DNA of 64,000 nt, taken from Bacillota bacterium. GTDB lineage: Bacteria; Bacillota; Dethiobacteria; DTU022; PWGO01. The position numbers and the translations under genes are program-made. Numbering within the stretch: the first letter of the stretch is position 1; each line of letters begins with the position of its first letter. The stretch spans positions 1 to 64,000 of the forward strand of contig JAAYSV010000046.1 of assembly GCA_012518215.1 (NCBI GenBank), read 5' to 3'. Shown in pieces: positions 8,511-16,356 of this stretch. The notes beneath the pieces were generated by a model. That model saw only the letters and a list, made by a program, of their open reading frames with translations, was not told where the DNA came from and searched no databases.

Positions 8511-8962
8511 TGTGGATAGATAAATGTAATTCTGAAGGTTATTATGACCCAACGGCATACAAGGCCATGCGAAAAATACTGCGCGATGAATTAGAACGCT
8601 GTTATGGTACGGGGCACCGCCCTCTTGTATTCATATGTTCGCCATTTGCCGGAGATATAAAAGCAAATACAGAGCGCACTAAAAACTATTGCCGCTTCGC
8701 TGTGGAGCAATATGCAATCCCTGTCGCACCCCACCTGCTATACCCGCAGTTTATGGATGAGCATGATCCGGATAGCCGTAGCCTTGGTCTATTCTTTGGT
8801 CGTGTTCTGCTTGGAAAATGCCAGGAACTTTGGATCTTTGGCGATAACGTATCCGAGGGCATGAGCTATGAAATACGCAAAGCACGGAAGAAAAATATAC
8901 CGATACGCTATTTTACGGAAGATTGTGAGGTGAAAGCGATATGCCCTACCCAAAAGAGCTGA
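8510..8962 (+). CDS. DUF4406-type protein (nucleoside 2-deoxyribosyltransferase-like fold)
   Basis: A 150-residue protein; ATG 8510 shares a base with the polymerase stop and has GGAGGG upstream. Recognisable are the N-terminal FICSPFAGD strand-loop, HLLYPQFMDE, and ELWIFGDNVSEGMSYEI, which together match the DUF4406 fold related to nucleoside deoxyribosyltransferases. Such proteins occur in many phage replication regions; their substrate is unknown. The end overlaps the primase gene by 22 bp. Confidence 0.75.
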   Translation: MWIDKCNSEGYYDPTAYKAMRKILRDELERCYGTGHRPLVFICSPFAGDIKANTERTKNYCRFAVEQYAIPVAPHLLYPQFMDEHDPDSRSLGLFFGRVLLGKCQELWIFGDNVSEGMSYEIRKARKKNIPIRYFTEDCEVKAICPTQKS

Positions 8963-11478
8963 TGGAACGAAAGCAATGGGTCAACTGGCGGCTTGTCCCT
9001 GATAAGGATGGCGGCAGGGATAAAAAAATGCCGTTTAATCCGGTGTCAGGCAAGGGTGCCGCATCCAATAACCCGGCGACATGGACAGATTATGCAACCG
9101 CTTTTGACGCAGTAGGTCGCTATGGTTTTACGGGTGTGGGCTTTATGTTCTCTCGTGACGATGATTTTGTAGGCGTAGACATTGATCACTGTTATGACCC
9201 TAAGACAAAGACATTTAACGATATGGCAAAGGCTATCATCGCAAGACAACCAACATACATGGAATTTTCGCCCTCAGGCACTGGCGTTCATCTTTTTTAT
9301 AAAGGCAAAATACCTGGTACCGGCAACAAGAATACTAAAACCGGCGTGGAAATGTACGAGCATACCCGCTACTTCACCATGACAGGTAATAAGCTTGACT
9401 GTGCTATTAATACCGTTGCTGAGGATTACGGAACGCTTAAATGGATTCACGAAACATATATCCGCCCCCCAAGAAGAAAAAATAAAAAGGCGCAAAGGAA
9501 TATATCCGTACAACTTACAGACAATGACCTTTTAGAGCTTGCAAAGAATGCCGAAAACGGCGAGGCATTTACGAAACTATGGGAAGGTGACTGGCAAGAA
9601 AACTATGCCAGTCAATCCGAAGCGGATATGGCACTCTGCTGCAAGCTGGCATTCTGGTCTGGCAAAAATAAGGAGCAGATGGATAGGCTCTTTCGGCAAA
9701 GCGGCCTGTTTCGTGAAAAATGGGATACACGGCATCATGCAAGCGGGGCAACCTATGGTGAAGAAACACTGTCAAAGGCCTGCGACATCACCGAAGATGT
9801 ATATGCTCTCGGCGGTGATGCACCTATATTTGAATATAAGGGACAATATTACCGCAAAAGAAACGATAACATCTACTTGCTTACAAACTTCGTGTTTGTG
9901 CCAGTTGAAATGATTGTTGCCGATGAGGAAACACAGCTTACTGCCGACCTTGTGACCATACGCGGCGAAAAACATCGGTTGACTTTCATGACAACGGATT
10001 TTGCCAACCAGCAGAAATTTAAAAATGCACTTAACAAGCGCACCATTGCTCTTAGCTACACCGGCTCTGATGGTGATTTGGAACTGCTCAAAGCATATAT
10101 CTCCGACTTAGATTGGCCGGTAAAAGTAGGCGTTAAGGCAATGGGCATCTACGAACGAGGAAAAGAGATGGTATTTGTTTCTATGGACGGTGCGGTTGAT
10201 GCAAGCGGCGCAGCAATCGATAACATCATTCAATTAGAAAAATACCGCAGCATTGACTCCGCTATACTCTCAGTAAAGCCCTTAACGGCACTCCAGCTTC
10301 AGAAATTAGGTGAAAGACTGATGTCTTACAATGAACCTGCAAAAACGATTTCTATATTAGCATGGATATGCGGTTGCTTCATAAAAGAACACCTACGAAA
10401 AAAGAACGTCAAGTTTCCTCATCTCATGCTCATCGGCGAAGCAGGCAGCGGTAAAAGCAATACACTGGAGCGGATCATTATGCCAGTGTTTTCAAGGACA
10501 AAAATCATCGCAGCCGGCCAGACAACGGCATTCACTCTAATGAAAGATGCGGCATCCTCTAATGTTATTCCGATGGCATTGGATGAATTCAAGCCGTCAA
10601 AGATTGATAAACATCGACTTGATGCGCTGCTAAACCATTTTCGTAATAGTTATGACGGGCAAGAAGGTATTCGTGGGCGTGCCGACCAAAGCATTGTAAG
10701 TTATGAGCTTCTTGCCCCGCTTGTGGTCGCCGGTGAGGAATCGGCTGATGAAGCGGCAATCAGGGAGCGCACCATCGAGCTTTTGTTTTCTAAGAGAGAT
10801 CTAAAACCCGTAGGATATCGTATGAATTTTCAGGAGTTATGCCGATGCGCCGATTTACTCGGCAGCTTCGGGCATAGTTTATTGAATATTGCACTGAAAA
10901 TAACTGCAAGCGAGTGCTATTCATGGTATAAAGAAGCGCTCGGATTCTTCAGCAATGAGCTTCCGTCGCGTATCGTTAATAACCTCGCCTGTATGCTAAC
11001 CGGTCTGCGGCTGCTCGAAAAGCTATGCAAGGCGCTCGGGCTTTCTTGGCATGAGGCACTCCCATATAGCATCGAACACTGCACAAGGTATGTCGAATTT
11101 GCGGCAAAGGAATATTTGCTAGATGGCGGCTTAAGCAATAAAAGTGTAGTTGAACAGACACTCGAAATTATGTCGCGCATGGGGCTGGACCCAAAAAGTG
11201 AATACACCCTCTGCGATGGTGACACCGTGCTGGCGCTTAGGCTCAACCCCGTATACGACAAATATACTAAATACCGCAAGGATTACGCCGTTGTCGGCGA
11301 AACACTGACCTACGCTCAGTTTAAAAAGCAGCTTGCTCACTCGGATTATTTTCTTGAAAGCAATGTGCAAAAACGCATCGGATCAGAAAATCGGCGTGTT
11401 TGGACACTCAATTATGAGCTGATGAAAGCTCGATGTGATGTATCCGGGTTTGAGATCACAGATATAGAACCGTTATGA
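8941..11478 (+). CDS. Primase-helicase: PrimPol-like domain plus P-loop ATPase
   Basis: An 845-residue protein. The N-terminus carries an archaeo-eukaryotic primase pattern: FVGVDIDHC with the DxD pair at 80-82, then SPSGTGVHLFY with H117. After a linker (around residues 165-330) comes a P-loop ATPase with GEAGSGKS at about 499-506 and MALDEFKPS as a likely Walker B. This two-domain build serves phage replication by priming and unwinding the origin. The start overlaps DUF4406 by 22 bp, so expression is coupled. The long gap of about 265 bp after it holds the GTTAC repeat cluster. Confidence 0.88.
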   Translation: MPYPKELMERKQWVNWRLVPDKDGGRDKKMPFNPVSGKGAASNNPATWTDYATAFDAVGRYGFTGVGFMFSRDDDFVGVDIDHCYDPKTKTFNDMAKAIIARQPTYMEFSPSGTGVHLFYKGKIPGTGNKNTKTGVEMYEHTRYFTMTGNKLDCAINTVAEDYGTLKWIHETYIRPPRRKNKKAQRNISVQLTDNDLLELAKNAENGEAFTKLWEGDWQENYASQSEADMALCCKLAFWSGKNKEQMDRLFRQSGLFREKWDTRHHASGATYGEETLSKACDITEDVYALGGDAPIFEYKGQYYRKRNDNIYLLTNFVFVPVEMIVADEETQLTADLVTIRGEKHRLTFMTTDFANQQKFKNALNKRTIALSYTGSDGDLELLKAYISDLDWPVKVGVKAMGIYERGKEMVFVSMDGAVDASGAAIDNIIQLEKYRSIDSAILSVKPLTALQLQKLGERLMSYNEPAKTISILAWICGCFIKEHLRKKNVKFPHLMLIGEAGSGKSNTLERIIMPVFSRTKIIAAGQTTAFTLMKDAASSNVIPMALDEFKPSKIDKHRLDALLNHFRNSYDGQEGIRGRADQSIVSYELLAPLVVAGEESADEAAIRERTIELLFSKRDLKPVGYRMNFQELCRCADLLGSFGHSLLNIALKITASECYSWYKEALGFFSNELPSRIVNNLACMLTGLRLLEKLCKALGLSWHEALPYSIEHCTRYVEFAAKEYLLDGGLSNKSVVEQTLEIMSRMGLDPKSEYTLCDGDTVLALRLNPVYDKYTKYRKDYAVVGETLTYAQFKKQLAHSDYFLESNVQKRIGSENRRVWTLNYELMKARCDVSGFEITDIEPL

Positions 11479-11487
11479 ACAATTTAA

Positions 11488-11733
11488 ATGTAACCTTACA
11501 GGCCAATACGCAACTTTCCGAAGAGGAAAAGTTACAAGAAAAGTTACGCCCAAAAACCGCTATATAAAAGCACAATTTGAGTTTTCTTATTTTTTGTAAC
11601 TTTGTAACTTCTAAAATTATGGGTATACACGCGAAAGCAACAATTCCCCATCGCGAGCGCGTATGTGCGTGTAAATATATGCACACCTATATATTTTCAA
11701 GTTACGAGGTTATTAGCTGCAAATAAGTTACAA
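11488..11733. repeat. Cluster of AAGTTAC-type short repeats (candidate iterons or operators)
   Basis: The gap between the primase and the VRR-NUC gene carries the word GTTAC or its complement GTAAC at about 11490, 11531, 11543, 11596, 11604, 11701 and 11728. Most sit within AAGTTAC/GTAACTT. Two pairs are closely spaced (12 and 8 bp). The region is AT-rich and does not code for a protein of length. Iteron-like sites beside a replication gene may mark an origin or a protein-binding operator. The last copy lies directly before the next ribosome-binding site. Confidence 0.5.
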
Positions 11734-11743
11734 GGAGGTTCCA

Positions 11744-12028
11744 ATGTCTGAAAAAGAAATTGCATCAAAAATCCTTCGTTATTTAAAAACCGTTCCGAAG
11801 TGCTTCGCTTGGAAGGAACACGGCGGTATTTATGGAACAGCCGGCATCCCGGATATCATCGCCTGCATCGACGGCAGGTTTTACGCCTTTGAAGTAAAAA
11901 CACCTATTGGCAAAACAACAAAACTTCAAGAAGCAACTATTCGTAAAATCCTCGCCTGTGGCGGCGCCGTTTCGGTCGTCCGTTCAGTTGACGAGGTGCG
12001 AGCTGTTATAAACGGCTCCCTGCAATGA
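11744..12028 (+). CDS. VRR-NUC domain nuclease
   Basis: A 94-residue protein after AAGGAGG. The whole length is one VRR-NUC fold: the GIPDIIACIDGRFYAFEVK signature gives the PD-(D/E)XK residues D and E-x-K, and the C-terminal VSVVRSVDEVRAVI is typical. Stand-alone VRR-NUC proteins are common in phage replication blocks, usually beside an SNF2 helicase, and resemble Holliday-junction or flap resolving nucleases. Here the SNF2 gene is six genes upstream in the same early block. Confidence 0.9.
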   Translation: MSEKEIASKILRYLKTVPKCFAWKEHGGIYGTAGIPDIIACIDGRFYAFEVKTPIGKTTKLQEATIRKILACGGAVSVVRSVDEVRAVINGSLQ

Positions 12029-12120
12029 TTTTGAAAATAATGCATCCGTGCTCTACGTATACAACGCCAACAATGCGGCAGCGCTTCTTTCAAGAATAAA
12101 AAATAAGGAGCGTGTCACAC

Positions 12121-12342
12121 ATGATTGACAATTATAATAATTTAGCTAACGCCATCATTCTTCAAGCTGTGAAGGATTATCGCAAGGAATTGCGTACCCT
12201 CTTTCGTCACCCCAACAACCGTTCAGCACAGTATGAGCGCAGGCGCATTGAACAATTCTTCCGTTCTGGCTGGTTTGGAGTGCTGACGAGCATCGACCCG
12301 GAAATGCTAATCACCAAGCTGAAAGCTGAGGTGATGTCATGA
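12121..12342 (+). CDS. Small phage protein, function unknown
   Basis: A 73-residue protein. ATG 12121 lies ten bases after AAGGAG; the GTG at 12112 is too close to that site. It has two predicted helices, a basic stretch RHPNNRSAQYERRRIEQFFRS and a final short helix. Proteins like this (with NRSAQYERRRIEQFF near the middle) recur in clostridial prophages between the early block and DUF1492 genes. The stop overlaps the next start by 4 bp. Confidence 0.55.
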   Translation: MIDNYNNLANAIILQAVKDYRKELRTLFRHPNNRSAQYERRRIEQFFRSGWFGVLTSIDPEMLITKLKAEVMS

Positions 12343-12755
12343 CTGTTAAAGCATATCTCAGGCAGGCATACAGGCTCGACCAGCGTATAAATTCCAAACT
12401 GGAGCAGATTGCTTCTCTAAATGAACTGGCGACAAAATGCACCTACACCCTAACGGGAATGCCCCGCAATCCAAATCGCAGTACATCAACGATAGCCGAT
12501 GCTGTGGCAAAGATTATCGACCTGCAAGCGGAAATCAATCGCGACATCGATAGGCTTGTCGACCTTAAGCGTGAAATTGTAAGGCTCATCAAAACCGTAG
12601 ATAACACAGAACATCAGACGCTTCTGGAGCTGCGCTACCTCTGCTTTAAAACTTGGGAGCAGATAGCTGTTGATATGGGCTATAATGTACGCCATGTATA
12701 CCGACTTCACGATGAGGCAATAAAAAATATTTCTGTTCCGCAAACTCAGCAGTAA
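12339..12755 (+). CDS. DUF1492/ArpU-like late transcription regulator
   Basis: A 138-residue protein. The N-terminal half is a long helix (residues ~7-85); the C-terminal TLLELRYLCFKTWEQIA, then DMGYNVRHVYRLHDEAI, is a sigma region 4-like helix-turn-helix. This family (DUF1492, related to ArpU) is known as a late-gene regulator in phages of Gram-positive bacteria. The position, last of the early operon and just upstream of a candidate promoter and the packaging genes, fits activation of late transcription. Confidence 0.85.
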   Translation: MTVKAYLRQAYRLDQRINSKLEQIASLNELATKCTYTLTGMPRNPNRSTSTIADAVAKIIDLQAEINRDIDRLVDLKREIVRLIKTVDNTEHQTLLELRYLCFKTWEQIAVDMGYNVRHVYRLHDEAIKNISVPQTQQ

Positions 12756-12765
12756 ATGTCACTGT

Positions 12766-12795
12766 TTGTCATGAACTCCTTTGTGATAGTATATA
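12766..12795 (+). promoter_or_regulatory. Candidate late promoter
   Basis: TTGTCA (12766-12771) and TATATA (12790-12795) are 18 bp apart, directly after the DUF1492 gene and before the HNH and terminase genes. TGTCAC, at 12757-12762, and GTGATA, at 12784-12789, form an inverted pair that may be a binding site. This is the natural target for the upstream regulator. Confidence 0.5.
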
Positions 12796-12818
12796 TTTAG
12801 GAACGCATAATAAACCAG

Positions 12819-12851
12819 AGCCTCGAGGGAAAATCCCCCGTGGCTTTTTTT
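12819..12851 (+). terminator. Candidate hairpin terminator or attenuator before the HNH gene
   Basis: AGCC (12819-12822) pairs with GGCT (12842-12845) and GGGA (12827-12830) with TCCC (12834-12837), followed by a run of seven T. It lies between the candidate late promoter and the HNH gene, so it could be an attenuator overcome by antitermination, or a terminator for early transcripts. Confidence 0.5.
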
Positions 12852-12871
12852 ATGCCCGAGGAGGTGACTCT

Positions 12872-13237
12872 ATGCCAAAGAAACCAAAGCGGCCGTGTCG
12901 ATACCCTGGTTGCCCAAAACTGACGGATGGTTTGTATTGTGTGGAACATCAACGGCAGGCAACTCGCCACTATAATCATTTCCAGCGCGAGCCTGAAACC
13001 AACAAAAAATATGGCCGTGCATGGAAACGCATACGCGACCGTTACATCAAGGCACACCCGCTATGTGAGGAGTGTAAAAAAGCTGATCGCTTAACCCCCG
13101 CAGAAGAGGTACACCATATTCTCCCGCTCAGTCGCGGAGGAACAAATGATGTGAGCAATCTTATGTCGCTTTGCAAATCGTGTCATTCACGCATTACTGC
13201 AGAGAGCGGCGACAGGTGGGGGCGGTCAAATCTCTAA
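12872..13237 (+). CDS. HNH endonuclease
   Basis: A 121-residue protein after GAGGAGG. An N-terminal zinc knuckle, CRYPGCPKLTDGLYCVEH, precedes the HNH core: CEECKK, then EVHHILPLSRGG and NLMSLCKSCHSRIT. HNH proteins next to terminase small subunits take part in DNA packaging cleavage in HK97-type phages. This one is first in the packaging block, in keeping with that role. Confidence 0.92.
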   Translation: MPKKPKRPCRYPGCPKLTDGLYCVEHQRQATRHYNHFQREPETNKKYGRAWKRIRDRYIKAHPLCEECKKADRLTPAEEVHHILPLSRGGTNDVSNLMSLCKSCHSRITAESGDRWGRSNL

Positions 13238-13330
13238 AACTATTTTTAGCGGACAGCGGCGTGGGGCTTCGCGTGTGAAATCGCGGTTTCAAACGGCGTA
13301 TATCCCCCACCATTAAGGAGTGTGTTGAAT

Positions 13331-13903
13331 ATGGCAAAAGACGGCACCAACAGGGGTGGTGCAAGAATCGGCTCAGGACAAAAAAAGAAAGCCCTCGCCG
13401 ACAAAATTTTAGACGGCAATCCCGGTAATCGAAAATTGACCATCATGGATTTTTCAAACACAGCGGATCTGACCGGAGACTCAATGCCAAAACCAAGAGG
13501 CTACCTTATAGCAAAACAAAAAGACGGTTCCACGACACTGGCGGCGGAAATTTTCAATAATACATGGCAATGGCTCAAGGAACGGGGTTGCGCGCAATTA
13601 GTAACCACCCAGCTTATAGAACAGTACGCTCAGAGTGTGGCTCGGTGGATTCAGTGCGAACAGGCAATCAGCGAGTTTGGCTTTCTTGCAAAGCACCCCA
13701 CCACCGGCAATGCTATTCCATCCCCCTATGTTTCGATGTCTCAAAACTTCATGAAGCAGGTCAACAACATCTGGTTCCAGATTTATCAAGTAGTGCGGGA
13801 AAACTGCACTACAGAATATCGCGGTGCAACGCCCCAAGACGATGTAATGGAAAAGCTGCTCAATGCCCGTCGGGGCACACTGTTAAAAACGGAGGAATTT
13901 TAA
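13331..13903 (+). CDS. Terminase small subunit, P27 family
   Basis: A 190-residue protein. ATG 13331 lies ten bases after AAGGAG; GTG and TTG codons just upstream are too close to it. Features are the basic N-terminus (GGARIGSGQKKK), the conserved helix-rich DNA-binding middle, and the C-terminal AllDDVMEKLL-type segment of the P27 family. It recognises phage DNA ends and hands them to the large subunit. Unusually, the large subunit gene is 5.3 kb downstream, with a methylation block in between. Confidence 0.88.
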   Translation: MAKDGTNRGGARIGSGQKKKALADKILDGNPGNRKLTIMDFSNTADLTGDSMPKPRGYLIAKQKDGSTTLAAEIFNNTWQWLKERGCAQLVTTQLIEQYAQSVARWIQCEQAISEFGFLAKHPTTGNAIPSPYVSMSQNFMKQVNNIWFQIYQVVRENCTTEYRGATPQDDVMEKLLNARRGTLLKTEEF

Positions 13904-15067
13904 ATGACAACTTACAAAACAGCGGAAAGTGTTTGTAAAGGCCATCCAGACAAACTTTGCGATCTAATCGCCGACAGCATCTTGGATGCCTGTCTTAGAA
14001 AGGATAGAGCATCTCGCGTGGCTTGCGAGGTAATGGCGACTAAGGGAAAAATCATCGTAGCGGGCGAAATCACCTGTAGCGAAAAAGTGAATATTCGTTT
14101 TATCGTGCGAGAAGTCCTGCGAAAGGCCGGATATAGTCCTTGGAAATTTATAGTGTTAGTATTCGTTCATCGACAGAGCGCTGACATCGCAGCCGGTGTT
14201 GATACTGCGCTCGAAGCACGAAACGGTACCTGCGATCCTTATGGCTCTATCGGCGCAGGTGATCAAGGCACAGTATACGGATATGCAACAAAGGAAACCC
14301 ATGAGTATTTGCCTTTACCATTGGTTCTTTCGCATCGTATTGCCAAGCGCATTGATGACTGCCGCGAAGGAAAGCTCATCAAGGGCATTTTACCAGACGG
14401 CAAGTGTCAGATCACGGTCGAATATGAAGATGGCAAGCCAAAACGTGTGAAAACCGTGGTTATTTCTGTCCAGCATGAGACGAACAAAACACAAGAGCAG
14501 CTGCGCACGGATATTATGAATAATGTCTTATGGCAATGCTTTGAAGATTTTCCACTAGACGATGATACCGAAATACTTATTAACCCCTCTGGCAGATTTG
14601 TCAAAGGCGGTCCCGCTGCCGATACGGGGCTAACGGGCAGAAAAATTATGGTAGATACTTATGGCGGGCTTGCGTCTCACGGTGGTGGTGCCCTCTGCGG
14701 CAAAGATCCGACGAAGGTTGACCGCAGCGGCGCATACATGGCACGGTACATCGCAAAGAATATTGTATGGAGCGACTTAGCTGAAAAATGCGAGGTCGCC
14801 CTTTCTTATGCCATCGGCAAAGCAAACCCCGTGGCGGTAGCAGTTACTTCATTTGGGACAAGCAGACTAACAGATGAACAACTTACCTCTATTGTACAGG
14901 AAGTCTTTAATTTGCGCCCTGCCGCCATCATCGAAAAACTGCGTTTGAGAACCGCCATATATGAAAACACTGCGGCATATGGGCATTTCAACTCATGTCT
15001 CTTTACATGGGAGAACTTGGATTGCCATAAGGAGTTAAGAAAGGCGGCTAAAGAATATGCTGATTGA
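13904..15067 (+). CDS. metK: Phage-encoded S-adenosylmethionine synthetase
   Basis: A 387-residue protein with the whole MetK fold: TAESVCKGHPDKLCDLIADS at the N-terminus, GAGDQG, PDGKCQITVEY, GGPAADTGLTGRKIMVDTYGG and the GGGALCGKDPTKVDRSGAYM active-site region. It makes SAM from methionine and ATP. The usual acidic residue before GHPDK (SEGHPDK) is Lys here. ATG 13904 follows the small-terminase stop directly, after GGAGG. It is followed by two SAM-using DNA methyltransferases, so it likely supplies them. The flanking terminase genes show it belongs to the prophage. Confidence 0.95.
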   Translation: MTTYKTAESVCKGHPDKLCDLIADSILDACLRKDRASRVACEVMATKGKIIVAGEITCSEKVNIRFIVREVLRKAGYSPWKFIVLVFVHRQSADIAAGVDTALEARNGTCDPYGSIGAGDQGTVYGYATKETHEYLPLPLVLSHRIAKRIDDCREGKLIKGILPDGKCQITVEYEDGKPKRVKTVVISVQHETNKTQEQLRTDIMNNVLWQCFEDFPLDDDTEILINPSGRFVKGGPAADTGLTGRKIMVDTYGGLASHGGGALCGKDPTKVDRSGAYMARYIAKNIVWSDLAEKCEVALSYAIGKANPVAVAVTSFGTSRLTDEQLTSIVQEVFNLRPAAIIEKLRLRTAIYENTAAYGHFNSCLFTWENLDCHKELRKAAKEYAD

Positions 15068-16355
15068 AAAAATACCCGCAATAAAACTTAATCCATCTGC
15101 ATATAACCCACGAAAAGATCTGAAGCCCGGCGACAAAGAATATGAAAAGCTCAAGCGCTCTATTGCGGAGTTTGGTTATGTGGAACCGGTCATCTGGAAT
15201 AAGGCTACTGGTAACGTGGTCGGCGGTCACCAACGGTTGAAAGTATTACTCGACCTTGGTGTATCAGAAATTGATTGCGTAGTCGTGGAGCTTGATGACA
15301 ACCGCGAAAAGGCACTCAACCTTGCTCTTAATAAAATACAAGGTGATTGGGATGAAACAAAGCTGGCCTCACTTATGGCGGAATTTGACGCGTCTACATT
15401 TGACGTATCCCTCACTGGCTTTGATGCCGACGAAGTTGATGCGCTTTTAAATAAATTTTACTCGAAAGAAGCCATACAGGATGACTTCGACGTAGACAAA
15501 GAAAGGGAAGCCATTGAGGCTGCTGGCGAAACACGAACTCATTCAGGCGATATATGGCTGCTTGGACAGCATCGGCTATTGTGCGGCGACAGCACAAGCG
15601 AGGTAGATTTTAACCGTCTGATGGACGGTGCTCATGCCCAATGCGCTGTTACCTCTCCTCCATATGGTGTCGGAAAAGAATATGAAAAGGCCGGGATTGA
15701 ACCTTGGTTTGAAACTATGCGACCCGCTATAAAAAACATCTGTAAAAACGCAGATATCGTCTGTTGGAATATAGGAGACCTATATGCAACGGGAACCCAG
15801 TTTATTGAACCAACCGAAATGTATAGCATTGGGCTATTTGGCGACAACGGCTTTCGTCCCATTTGGATTCGCATTTGGAAAAAGCAAGGCATGAATTTCG
15901 GCAACGCACCCTATCACCTTGTGACAAATAAACCGGTGCAGCAGTACGAATATATCACGGCACTGGCTGCGCAGGTAACCGAGGAGTACAACGACCAAGA
16001 GTTCGCCTGGGTTTCAGCTTTCGCCGGTCATTCATATAAGTTTGTAAAGCGGCTCACCAAAGATGAACGTAAAAAATGGGGCTATGCCGGTATTTGGGAA
16101 ATATCTACTGTGCGAGCCAATAAAGATCACCCTGCTATGTTTCCTGTAGAGCTTCCGTGGCGATGCATAAAAATGCACTCTGACCGGGGCGGTATTGTAT
16201 TAGAACCTTTTGCGGGCTGTGGAACGACTCTCATCGCCTGTGAACAGACTGAGCGCAGGTGCTATGCGATGGAGATATCACCGGTATATTGTGACCTCAT
16301 TATAAAGCGCTGGGAAACATTCACCGGTAAAACTGCCGTGAAGCTGGAGGTATGA
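15057..16355 (+). CDS. ParB-domain DNA methyltransferase (N4-cytosine or N6-adenine), copy 1
   Basis: A 432-residue fusion. Residues 1-95 are a ParB/Spo0J-like nuclease domain (LNPSAYNPRK, then GHQRLKVLLDLG). The C-terminal part is a beta-class amino-methyltransferase with TSPPYG as the catalytic motif and LEPFAGCGTTLIACE as the SAM motif. The SPPY form is typical of N4-cytosine enzymes but does not prove it. It overlaps the metK end by 11 bp. It is paralogous to the next gene, though the region between motifs is unrelated. Confidence 0.9.
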   Translation: MLIEKIPAIKLNPSAYNPRKDLKPGDKEYEKLKRSIAEFGYVEPVIWNKATGNVVGGHQRLKVLLDLGVSEIDCVVVELDDNREKALNLALNKIQGDWDETKLASLMAEFDASTFDVSLTGFDADEVDALLNKFYSKEAIQDDFDVDKEREAIEAAGETRTHSGDIWLLGQHRLLCGDSTSEVDFNRLMDGAHAQCAVTSPPYGVGKEYEKAGIEPWFETMRPAIKNICKNADIVCWNIGDLYATGTQFIEPTEMYSIGLFGDNGFRPIWIRIWKKQGMNFGNAPYHLVTNKPVQQYEYITALAAQVTEEYNDQEFAWVSAFAGHSYKFVKRLTKDERKKWGYAGIWEISTVRANKDHPAMFPVELPWRCIKMHSDRGGIVLEPFAGCGTTLIACEQTERRCYAMEISPVYCDLIIKRWETFTGKTAVKLEV

Positions 16356-16356
16356 T

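Noticed and set aside
13904-15067. metK as a host gene with the prophage ending before it
   Set aside because: Terminase genes lie on both sides and the spacing and coupling are continuous.
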